Below are positions 1 to 5,799 of a DNA stretch of 10,064 nucleotides, piece by piece (the stretch's first letter is position 1; each line of letters starts with the position of its first letter). The DNA lies in assembly GCA_035765855.1 (NCBI GenBank), contig DASTWM010000249.1, positions 1 to 10,064 of the forward strand. The letters run 5' to 3'. A model generated the notes under the pieces. The model was not told the origin of the DNA. It made no database searches and saw only the letters and a program-made list of their open reading frames with translations. Origin of the DNA: DASTWM01 sp035765855. Lineage in GTDB: Bacteria > Chloroflexota > Chloroflexia > Chloroflexales > Roseiflexaceae. Made by a program: the position numbers and the translations under genes.

Positions 1-39
1 CCCAAACGGGAACAGCGCTTTCGCCTTGTTGTCCACCAT
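1..39 (-). CDS. Start of an unidentified divergent gene (partial, runs off left edge)
   Basis: Thirteen codons are open on the minus strand from an ATG at 39-37 to the window edge, reading MVDNKAKALFPFG. The case for a real start is context. A GAAAG stretch lies about 9 bases upstream of the ATG as a weak ribosome binding site. Further upstream is a near-consensus minus-strand promoter (TTGACG, 17 bases, TATACT), placing transcription start about 23 bases before the ATG. Thirteen residues are too few to name a family. The alternative is that this stretch is non-coding or the end of a plus-strand gene; a plus-strand frame ending at a TAA at 39-41 cannot be excluded. Confidence 0.42.
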   Translation of the reverse strand, partial: MVDNKAKALFPFG

Positions 40-69
40 AACGCTGCACTTTCAACTCATTTGCGCACC

Positions 70-98
70 AGTATAGAAAGCTCCTGGCTGATCGTCAA
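70..98 (-). promoter_or_regulatory. Sigma70-type promoter for the divergent left-edge gene
   Basis: On the minus strand the -35 box TTGACG (complement of 93-98) and the -10 box TATACT (complement of 70-75) are separated by exactly 17 bases. Each hexamer matches consensus at five of six positions. Transcription would start near base 62-64 and leave a leader of about 23 bases before the ATG at 39. Its -35 box lies about 15 bp from the -10 box of the oppositely directed hom promoter, so the two RNA polymerase sites overlap. The prediction is by motif and spacing only. Confidence 0.55.
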
Positions 99-110
99 TT
101 GCGCAAGGTT

Positions 111-119
111 TGGTATGAT
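111..119 (+). promoter_or_regulatory. Extended -10 promoter of the homoserine dehydrogenase gene
   Basis: TGGTATGAT is an extended -10 element (TGN followed by TATGAT, five of six matches), about 32 bases before the start codon at 151. No good -35 hexamer lies 16-18 bases upstream, which suits an extended -10 promoter. Transcription would start near base 126. The TATGAT hexamer is also the left arm of the palindrome at 114-129, so a protein bound there would cover the -10 box and start site. Confidence 0.5.
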
Positions 120-129
120 GGCGATCATA
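114..129. repeat. Perfect inverted repeat over the hom -10 box, candidate operator
   Basis: TATGATGGCGATCATA is a perfect 6-4-6 inverted repeat. Its left arm coincides with the -10 hexamer and its right arm reaches the expected transcription start. This is the size and placement of a binding site for a small dimeric repressor acting by promoter occlusion. The regulator is not identifiable; control by threonine or methionine supply is only a guess from the gene it precedes. Confidence 0.4.
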
Positions 130-150
130 ACATTATTAGGAGCAAAACAC

Positions 151-1173
151 ATGCAGAATCGCACCTATCGCCTGGCGATGATTGGTTTTGGCTCAGTCGG
201 GCAGGGCTTCGTCCAGATTTTGCAGCGCCGCGCCGACTGGATCAACGAGCGCTACGGCGTTGCGCTGTCGCTTGTCGGCGTGGCGACGCGCCGCGCTGGT
301 GGCGTTTCCAACCCAGACGGCCTTGATCTTGCCGCGTTGCTCCGGGCCGCCGAGCAGCACGACATGAGCCAGCTTGACGGCACGAAAACGACCGACCCGC
401 AAGCATTTATCAATCAGGTGGAGGCCGACGTGCTGGTGGAAGTCAGTTCGACCGACCTCGACAGCGGCGAACCGGCGACGAGCTACATTCGCACGGCGTT
501 TGGGCGCGGTATGCACGTCGTCACGGCCAACAAAGGCCCGCTCGCGCTTCATGGGCCGACGCTACTGCAGGAGGCGCGGGCGGCCGGCGTGCAGTTGGGC
601 TACGAAGGCACGGTCATGAGCGGCACGCCAGCGCTGCGGCTCGGTTGGAGCGATCTGGCGGGCTGCGAACTACGCGAGGCGCGCGGCATTCTGAATGGCA
701 CAACGAATTATATTCTGACCCAGATGGAAAGCGGTTTGTCCTATGCTGGCGCGCTTCAGGAAGCGCAGCGGCTTGGCTACGCGGAAACCGACCCGACTGG
801 CGACGTGGGCGGCCATGACGCGGCGGGCAAGGCGGTGATTCTGGCGAACATGCTGTTCGATGCGCGCCTGCGACCCGCCGACGTGCAGCGCACCGGCATC
901 ACTGGCATCACATCCGACGACGTGGCGGAAGCGCGGGCGGCGGGCGAGCGCTGGAAGCTCATTGCGCATGTGCAGCGCGACGGCGACGCTGTGACGGCCA
1001 GCGTCCAGCCCATGCGCCTGCCCGTAAGCCATCCGCTTGCGGGCGTGGGCGGCGCGACCAACGCGATCACGTTTACCACCGACCTGCTGGGCGACGTGAC
1101 GCTGATCGGGCCGGGCGCGGGCGGCGTCGCCACTGGTTTCGCGCTGCTGTCCGACATTCTCGCGCTGCCTTGA
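151..1173 (+). CDS. hom: Homoserine dehydrogenase, short form without ACT domain
   Basis: This enzyme reduces aspartate semialdehyde to homoserine with NAD(P)H in the cytoplasm, the step leading to threonine and methionine. The 340-residue product has the N-terminal Rossmann loop GFGSVG at residues 12-17, the TANKGP motif with Lys128 near 125-130, and the family signature around GILNGTTNYIL at 179-189. The acidic/lysine set Glu212, Asp218, Asp223 and Lys227 has the same spacing as the active-site residues of the yeast enzyme. The protein ends after the catalytic domain, so the C-terminal ACT domain of many longer homologues is absent. I chose the ATG at 151 because AGGAG lies just upstream (near 138-142) and the Rossmann fold begins at once; the frame stays open further upstream but without a usable start. 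It lies head to tail with a methionine-pathway PLP enzyme. Confidence 0.95.
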   Translation: MQNRTYRLAMIGFGSVGQGFVQILQRRADWINERYGVALSLVGVATRRAGGVSNPDGLDLAALLRAAEQHDMSQLDGTKTTDPQAFINQVEADVLVEVSSTDLDSGEPATSYIRTAFGRGMHVVTANKGPLALHGPTLLQEARAAGVQLGYEGTVMSGTPALRLGWSDLAGCELREARGILNGTTNYILTQMESGLSYAGALQEAQRLGYAETDPTGDVGGHDAAGKAVILANMLFDARLRPADVQRTGITGITSDDVAEARAAGERWKLIAHVQRDGDAVTASVQPMRLPVSHPLAGVGGATNAITFTTDLLGDVTLIGPGAGGVATGFALLSDILALP

Positions 1174-1205
1174 TACAGCTACAGAGGTCTTTACACATGT
1201 CTAAG

Positions 1206-1232
1206 TCTCTGTGATCTCTGTGATCTGTGTGG
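1206..1232. repeat. Three tandem nonamers between hom and the PLP-enzyme gene
   Basis: The gap contains TCTCTGTGA twice in a row (1206-1223) followed by the related TCTGTGTGG (1224-1232). An ACAGAG at 1181-1186 could pair with CTCTGT at 1207-1212, giving a weak hairpin, but no T-run follows and I do not call a terminator. No function can be assigned. Confidence 0.6.
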
Positions 1233-1252
1233 CTATATCAATCGAAAAGGTG

Positions 1253-1261
1253 TGCTATACT
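1253..1261 (+). promoter_or_regulatory. Extended -10 promoter before the PLP-enzyme gene
   Basis: TGCTATACT combines an extended -10 TG with a five-of-six TATAAT match. It lies about 44 bases upstream of the chosen start at 1305, so transcription would begin near 1268. No -35 hexamer is evident at the usual distance. If active, it lets the downstream PLP-enzyme and hydrolase genes be expressed separately from hom; read-through from hom also remains possible because no terminator is visible between them. Confidence 0.4.
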
Positions 1262-1304
1262 GCGGCGCAACGAGTTCAACAAACCCACCTGTGGAGACCC
1301 TGGC

Positions 1305-2528
1305 ATGCCCGATGATACGCCGCGATCCTGGAGTTTATTGACCCGCCTGGTGCATGACGGTGAGCGCCAGCCCGCGCCAACCGCCACACCAACGGCGACA
1401 CCCATTTATACATCCTCGACGTATGTCTACGACAGCGCCGCCGAGCTTGATCAAGCATTCGCGTCCGGCGCTGGCTACGTGTACGCGCGCTACGGCAATC
1501 CGACCGTCGCCGCGCTTGAGCAGGTCATGGCGACGGCGGAGGCAGGCATAGGCGCGGTGGCATGCGCCTCCGGCATGGCGGCGCTCCACGCGGCACTGCT
1601 GGCGGCTGGCACGCCACGCGGCGCAACCAGCCCGCGACCACGCGGTATTCTGGCCGCCCGCGATCTGTATGGCACCACAACCAGTTTATTGAATGATTTT
1701 TTCGCGGCGCAGGGCGTGCCAGTGGCCTATTGCGACATGTGCGATCTCGGGACGTTTGAGGAAACGCTTCAATCTGTTCAGCCGGATGTGGTGCTGATTG
1801 AACAAATCTCAAATCCGCTGCTCCATGTTGCTGATGTCGCGGCGATTGCGCAGCGCACACACGCGGCTGGCGCGCGGCTGGTCGTGGACAGCACCATGAC
1901 CACGCCGATCTTGCAGCGCCCACTCACGCTCGGCGCGGACATCGTGGTACACAGCGCGACAAAGTTCCTCGGCGGTCATGGCGATGTCACTGCCGGCGTA
2001 GCCGTGGCGCGTACCTCGCTCATGCGCGATTTACTGCAACGTTACGTCAAACTGCTGGGGCCGATCATCGGGCCGTTTGAAGCGCAGATGCTGCTGCGCG
2101 GCATCAAGACGCTGGCGCTGCGCGTGCGCCAGCAATGCGGAAATGCGCTGCGCGTCGCCCAATGGCTCGAAGAACAGCCGGAAGTGGCGCGGGTGCATTA
2201 CCCCGGTCTGCGCTCGCATGCCCAACATGAACTCGCCGCGCAGGCATTTGGCGGGCTGTTTGGCGCAATGGTGGCCTTTGAACTTCACGCGCCGCACCGC
2301 GCCGCCATGTTCCGCTTTGTGGACGCGCTGCGGCTGATTTTACCCGCCACGAGCCTGGGCGATATTTACTCGCTGATTAGCCTGCCGGTGATCTCCTCGC
2401 ACCGTGACCTCACACCGGAGCAATTGGCCGAGCGCCACATCGGCGACAATCTGGTGCGCATGTCGGTCGGCATCGAGGCAGTGGAAGATATCATCACCGA
2501 CTTGCGAGGAGCACTGGACACGCTATGA
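1305..2528 (+). CDS. Cys/Met-metabolism PLP-dependent enzyme (cystathionine gamma-synthase / methionine gamma-lyase family)
   Basis: This is a fold-type I pyridoxal-phosphate enzyme of the trans-sulfuration family, 407 residues, usual length. Visible landmarks are Tyr60 and Arg62 in YARYGNPT (phosphate contacts from the neighbouring subunit), SGM at 89-91, LYGTT at 121-125 where the PLP-stacking tyrosine lies, EQISNP near 166-171, Asp195 for the pyridine nitrogen, and the Schiff-base Lys220 in SATKFLGGHGD. Arg385 in LVRMSVGIE is the expected carboxylate-binding arginine. The usual VDNTFATP reads VDSTMTTP here, a mild departure. The family contains cystathionine synthases and lyases, methionine gamma-lyase and O-acylhomoserine sulfhydrylases, which I cannot separate by eye. 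Proximity to homoserine dehydrogenase favours a methionine role. I prefer the ATG at 1305, with GGAG about 9 bases upstream, over an upstream frame opening at 1227 that crosses the promoter. Confidence 0.9.
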   Translation: MPDDTPRSWSLLTRLVHDGERQPAPTATPTATPIYTSSTYVYDSAAELDQAFASGAGYVYARYGNPTVAALEQVMATAEAGIGAVACASGMAALHAALLAAGTPRGATSPRPRGILAARDLYGTTTSLLNDFFAAQGVPVAYCDMCDLGTFEETLQSVQPDVVLIEQISNPLLHVADVAAIAQRTHAAGARLVVDSTMTTPILQRPLTLGADIVVHSATKFLGGHGDVTAGVAVARTSLMRDLLQRYVKLLGPIIGPFEAQMLLRGIKTLALRVRQQCGNALRVAQWLEEQPEVARVHYPGLRSHAQHELAAQAFGGLFGAMVAFELHAPHRAAMFRFVDALRLILPATSLGDIYSLISLPVISSHRDLTPEQLAERHIGDNLVRMSVGIEAVEDIITDLRGALDTL

Positions 2529-3334
2529 CCATGCGCGTCACATCGCTCGCCTCTGGCAGCAGCGGCAACGCCTTGCTGGTGCAGACGGGCGAAACCAACC
2601 TGCTGGTTGACTGCGGCATTTCGCAGCGCGCCATCGAGCGCCATTTGCGGCACATGGGGCTGCATCCCAGCGATTTGCACGCCATTCTGTTGACGCACGA
2701 ACATGGCGACCATGTGCTGAGCGCCGGGCCGCTGGCGCGCCGCTACGGGCTGCCGGTTATCGCCAATGGCCCGACGATTGCCGCGCTGGGTGACGCGCTC
2801 GACCGCGTTGACGTGCTCATGATTGGCAGCGATGACGCGCTGCGGATCGGCGGCTGCGCGGTGCAAAGTTTCGCCGTGCCGCACGACGCCGCCGCGCCAA
2901 TCGGCTACACGATTCGCGCAAACGGCTGGTGCGTCGGCGTTGCGATTGACCTGGGAAGCTGGCACGACGGCGTGATCAACGGCCTGGCTGACACAGATTT
3001 GGTGGTCGTCGAGGCCAACCACGACCGCGAAAAGCTGCGCATTGCGCCCTACACATGGCCGATCAAGCAGCGCATCTTCAGCCCGCTCGGCCACCTTGAT
3101 AATATTGCGACGGGTGAATTGCTGGCCCGCCTCGGCACGGATGGCCGCACGCGCACCGCCTGGCTGGCGCACCTGTCCGAACGCGCCAACTCGCCGCAGA
3201 TCGCGATCAAGATGGTGCAGAGCGTGCTGGCGCTGGAGAGCGTGAGCCGCATGAATCTTCACGCGCTGCCGCGCAATGCTCCACTCACATGGGAGAGCGA
3301 CCGGCACATGGCGCAACTCGAATTGTTTAGCTAA
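2525..3334 (+). CDS. Metallo-beta-lactamase-fold hydrolase, YycJ/WalJ type
   Basis: The 269-residue product resembles YycJ/WalJ, a cytoplasmic MBL-fold protein thought to be a DNA-processing nuclease. It opens with the subgroup signature SLASGSSGN at residues 7-15. The metal-binding HxHxDH motif is THEHGDH (His58, His60, Asp62, His63). Further candidate ligands are His120 in VPHDA, Asp142 in VAIDLG, and His190 in LGHLDN. AHLSERAN further on matches the HLS..N motif of the family. Its ATG overlaps the TGA of the PLP-enzyme gene (ATGA), so translation is probably coupled; AGGAG at 2507-2511 is 13 bases upstream. A second ATG at 2531 is possible but further from that site. The link to amino-acid genes seems positional rather than functional. 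Confidence 0.85.
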   Translation: MTMRVTSLASGSSGNALLVQTGETNLLVDCGISQRAIERHLRHMGLHPSDLHAILLTHEHGDHVLSAGPLARRYGLPVIANGPTIAALGDALDRVDVLMIGSDDALRIGGCAVQSFAVPHDAAAPIGYTIRANGWCVGVAIDLGSWHDGVINGLADTDLVVVEANHDREKLRIAPYTWPIKQRIFSPLGHLDNIATGELLARLGTDGRTRTAWLAHLSERANSPQIAIKMVQSVLALESVSRMNLHALPRNAPLTWESDRHMAQLELFS

Positions 3335-3336
3335 AC
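3325..3336. repeat. 12-bp perfect palindrome across the hydrolase stop codon
   Basis: GTTTAGCTAAAC is a perfect palindrome with no loop, and the TAA stop at 3332-3334 lies inside it. Without a spacer or T-run it is unlikely to be a terminator. It may be chance. Confidence 0.35.
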
Positions 3337-3380
3337 CATGCGCGCTTAGCATCTATCCCGCTCCGCTGCTCGCCTCATTC

Positions 3381-3397
3381 TGGCCTGACTCTTGCAT
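3381..3397 (+). promoter_or_regulatory. Sigma54-like -24/-12 element upstream of the small membrane protein
   Basis: TGGCCTGACTCTTGCAT keeps the invariant GG (3382-3383) and GC (3394-3395) with the exact 10-base spacing of sigma54 promoters, plus TGGC and TTGCA around them. Transcription would start near 3407, before the AGGAGG at 3426-3431. I see no good sigma70 promoter in this gap. It could be chance: whether this organism encodes RpoN is unknown from the window, and no enhancer site is recognisable. Confidence 0.3.
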
Positions 3398-3436
3398 CGT
3401 TCTCAGGTAGTTCTTTCAGCACACAGGAGGTAGACG

Positions 3437-3766
3437 ATGTGGCTGCTGCGTAAAATGATCGGGCTGCTGCTGCTCACTGGAGCGGCACTCATGGGAAACT
3501 GGATTGGAAGCCAGGTGCGCGCCAAAGCAAACGGCGGGCAGGCCAAACCAATTGGCATGATGCAAACATCCTCAGATGGTCGAACCACTATTGCGCTTAA
3601 TGTCACGTTGACGAACTTCATTCCGGCGCTGCTGCTTGGCATGCTGTCCGGGCGTCCGAAGAGCGTGTATGCGTTCGTCAGCGGTGCCGTGATCAGCGCG
3701 CTGGTTGGCGACACCTATGAGCGCACACTGGGGCTTGGCACGGCAAGCTGGATTAAAACAGTGTAG
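3437..3766 (+). CDS. Small putative membrane protein, unknown function
   Basis: I do not recognise this 109-residue protein. A hydrophobic stretch at about residues 6-24 follows a short positive N-terminus (LLRK), consistent with an N-terminal anchor or uncleaved signal. A polar, glycine- and lysine-containing segment runs from 26 to 52. Two further hydrophobic stretches, about 58-71 and 77-91, are split by SGRPKS, suggesting a short re-entrant or hairpin membrane segment. The start is firm because a strong AGGAGG site (3426-3431) lies 5 bases before the ATG. It stands alone: 102 bases from the upstream gene, with a terminator about 30 bases after its stop. The coding case rests on the ribosome site, the terminator and the coherent hydrophobic pattern. 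Confidence 0.75.
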   Translation: MWLLRKMIGLLLLTGAALMGNWIGSQVRAKANGGQAKPIGMMQTSSDGRTTIALNVTLTNFIPALLLGMLSGRPKSVYAFVSGAVISALVGDTYERTLGLGTASWIKTV

Positions 3767-3798
3767 TCTTCAACTAACACCTGTACGTTGCGCGGGAA

Positions 3799-3832
3799 CA
3801 GCGGCCATCATGGTCATGGTCGCTGCTTTTTT
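3799..3832 (+). terminator. Rho-independent terminator after the small membrane protein
   Basis: The arms CAGCGGCCAT (3799-3808) and ATGGTCGCTG (3816-3825) form a 10-bp stem with one G-U pair and a 7-base loop. A C and six T residues (3827-3832) follow directly. It lies 33 bases after the stop at 3766 and just before the ABC operon promoter, so it isolates the two units. Confidence 0.85.
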
Positions 3833-3840
3833 GTGCCATG

Positions 3841-3868
3841 TTGACAGTCGCACGAGCCGCTTTATAAT
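3841..3868 (+). promoter_or_regulatory. Consensus sigma70 promoter of the ABC importer operon
   Basis: TTGACA (3841-3846) and TATAAT (3863-3868) are both perfect matches, with a 16-base spacer. Transcription would start near 3875, giving a leader of about 95 bases before the lipoprotein start at 3970. The -35 box begins 8 bases after the preceding terminator's T-run. Perfect hexamers suggest strong constitutive expression unless a repressor intervenes; I see no clear operator palindrome here. Confidence 0.8.
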
Positions 3869-3969
3869 AGGCAGCATCCACGCTTCTTCTGCATGCGATA
3901 CTTTATGTTCTGGTATCGTTGCCTTCACCGCGCTGGTTGAATTTCTGTACGCTGAAAGGACTTACTTGT

Positions 3970-5706
3970 ATGTCGGGACCACGCTCGTTCGCCCAGAAAC
4001 TGCTCGCACTTGTGCTGCTGGCAGTGCTCGCCGGTTGCGGCTCAGCACCGGCTACCAATCCTGCATCGAATGCAAACTCAACCAACGCAAATTCATCTAA
4101 CACAAATACGGCCGCCGAAAGCGCAACGGCGGCTCCCGCCGAAGGATCGGGCGGCGCTGCCACGGCCGCACCACCATCAGGCGGCGCGGCGGGCGGCGAT
4201 GTAAGCCCGCAGGAAACGCTGGTCTTTGCGGCGGACTTGTCCGATCTGATTTCCCTGGATCCCGCTGTCGCCTATGAATTCAGCGGCATTGAGGTAGTTG
4301 GTAATATCTACCAGCCGCTGGTCACGCTGACGCCGGGCGACAAAACCATCAAGCCATTGCTGGCAAAAAGCTGGGATATTAAAACGACTGATAATGGCTC
4401 GACAATCACCTTCAAGCTCGACGAAAAGGCCAAGTTCGCCAGTGGCGCGCCCGTCACCGCCGACGACGTGGTGTATTCATGGGGCCGGATCATCGACCTG
4501 AACAAATCGCCAGCGTTTTTGTTCACCGATGTGGGCGGCCTGACAAAAGATAGCTTCAAGGCCGTCGATCCGCAGACCGTCGAATTAACGTTGCCGAAAA
4601 CTGCCAGCCCGCAGGTCTTCCTGACCGTGCTGAGCAACAGCGTTGCGGCAATCGTGGAAAAGAAGGTCGTCGAGGCGAATGCTGGCAGCGATTTCGGCTC
4701 GACATGGCTGAACGACCATTCGGCGGGCAGCGGCCCATACGTGCTGAGCAGTTGGGAGCGCAACACCCAGAACGTGCTGGACGCGAACCCGAACTACTGG
4801 GGCACCGCGCCAGCCATGAAGCGCGTGATCATGCGCAACATCACCGAGCAGGCCAACCTGCAATCGGCAGTTGAAACCGGCGACGCCGACATTGCGCAGG
4901 ATCTGGGCCGCGAGCAGGCGCAGGCGCTGGAAGGCAACCCGGACGTGTCGTTAGTCCAGGCCAATCAGACACAGCTTGAATACATCGGCATGAACGCCAA
5001 GATTGCGCCGTTCGATAAGCCCGAAGCGCGCGAGGCGATCCGCTACGCGATCAACTACGACGAACTGAACACGCTGCTGGCTGGCACCGGCAAGATTGTG
5101 CAGGAGATTATTCCCGACGGCTTCCTGGGCTACACGGGTGAAACGCCGTTCAAGCAGGACATTGCCAAAGCGAAGGAATTGCTCGCCAAGGCTGGCGTAG
5201 CCGATGGCACCGAGATTCAGTTGACAATCGGCGCAGGCATCGCTACGGGCGGTCTGGAAAATGCGACGCTGGCGGCCAAACTCCAAAGCGACATCGAGAA
5301 GACCGGACTGAAAGTGAACATTCAGCAGATTCAGGCCTCCGAACTGCTCAACCAGTACCGCGCGCAGAAACTCCAGATGGTTATGCTCTCATGGGGGCCT
5401 GACTATCCCGATCCGAACACGAATGCGCAGCCTTTCACGGACTACAACGCCAAATCAATTGCATGGCGCAACAATTGGCAGAACGACGAAATTGCGAAAA
5501 TTGCTGCGGACGCCGCACTCGCGCCGACCAACGACCAACGCGCCGCGCTGTACAAGCAAATGACCGAGCGGCTGTTCCATGAAGGACCGTACGCGGTGCT
5601 GTACCAGCCAGTGCGCACCTACGGCGTTCGCAAAAACGTCAGCGGCTTCCAGTACGATCCCGCCACGACGCCGACTATCTTCTTCTGGACAATTAGCAAG
5701 AGCTAG
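3970..5706 (+). CDS. ABC transporter substrate-binding lipoprotein, family 5 (peptide/nickel type)
   Basis: This is the extracytoplasmic ligand-binding subunit of an ABC importer, 578 residues. Residues 1-22 form a lipoprotein signal: a short basic region with Arg5 and Lys10, a Leu/Ala core at 11-20, and lipobox LAGC with Cys23 as the lipidation site. A low-complexity linker rich in Asn, Ser, Thr, Ala and Gly runs to about residue 79 and would tether the domain to the membrane. The mature fold begins at about 82. The family-5 signature FASGAPVTADDVVYSW lies at about 156-171, and PDYPDP near residues 477-482 is also typical of the family. The ligand may be an oligopeptide, dipeptide, sugar or metal complex; the sequence does not decide. 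I chose the ATG at 3970 because AAAGGA lies 9 bases upstream and the signal peptide starts there; the frame is open for 17 further codons upstream. Two permease genes follow. Confidence 0.93.
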   Translation: MSGPRSFAQKLLALVLLAVLAGCGSAPATNPASNANSTNANSSNTNTAAESATAAPAEGSGGAATAAPPSGGAAGGDVSPQETLVFAADLSDLISLDPAVAYEFSGIEVVGNIYQPLVTLTPGDKTIKPLLAKSWDIKTTDNGSTITFKLDEKAKFASGAPVTADDVVYSWGRIIDLNKSPAFLFTDVGGLTKDSFKAVDPQTVELTLPKTASPQVFLTVLSNSVAAIVEKKVVEANAGSDFGSTWLNDHSAGSGPYVLSSWERNTQNVLDANPNYWGTAPAMKRVIMRNITEQANLQSAVETGDADIAQDLGREQAQALEGNPDVSLVQANQTQLEYIGMNAKIAPFDKPEAREAIRYAINYDELNTLLAGTGKIVQEIIPDGFLGYTGETPFKQDIAKAKELLAKAGVADGTEIQLTIGAGIATGGLENATLAAKLQSDIEKTGLKVNIQQIQASELLNQYRAQKLQMVMLSWGPDYPDPNTNAQPFTDYNAKSIAWRNNWQNDEIAKIAADAALAPTNDQRAALYKQMTERLFHEGPYAVLYQPVRTYGVRKNVSGFQYDPATTPTIFFWTISKS

Positions 5707-5714
5707 TCGCAACA

Positions 5715-5779
5715 TGATGACACGATGACATGATGACAAGATGAGATAATTGTTCACCTTGACATCATGTCATCGTGTC
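5715..5779 (+). repeat. Tandem octamers forming a long hairpin between lipoprotein and permease genes
   Basis: Four tandem octamers, TGATGACA, CGATGACA, TGATGACA and AGATGAGA, occupy 5715-5746. The 17 bases GACACGATGACATGATG (5719-5735) are perfectly complementary to 5763-5779. Pairing continues inward after one mismatch through CAAG (5737-5740) with 5758-5761, then a further mismatch and three more pairs, leaving an AT-rich loop around 5746-5752. There is no T-run after it, so it is not a standard terminator. It sits in the 93-base gap of the ABC operon and could stabilise the upstream lipoprotein mRNA or reduce read-through into the permeases. Confidence 0.8.
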
Positions 5780-5799
5780 GCCTTCGATCCCGTGAATAT

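Noticed and set aside
61..150. N-terminal extension of homoserine dehydrogenase from a TTG at 61, the frame being open to the left edge
   Set aside because: The extension crosses two promoter elements and the palindrome, has no ribosome site, and encodes residues unlike the family; the ATG at 151 has AGGAG and begins the Rossmann fold.
1174..1304. SAM riboswitch or other leader RNA before the methionine-type gene
   Set aside because: The predicted leader after the -10 box is only about 37 bases, too short, and no conserved riboswitch core is visible.
2366..3352. Long open frame on the minus strand opposite the hydrolase gene (328 codons)
   Set aside because: It mirrors a high-GC gene with clear catalytic motifs on the other strand; its product is rich in Arg, His, Gln and Ala with no recognisable motif.
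3705..4100. Plus-strand frame of 131 codons joining the membrane-protein end to the lipoprotein start
   Set aside because: It runs straight through the intrinsic terminator and the consensus promoter, which are better explanations of this stretch.
5715..5779. Classical intrinsic terminator inside the ABC operon
   Set aside because: No T-run follows the stem, and the downstream permeases have no other clear promoter, so complete termination here would silence them.
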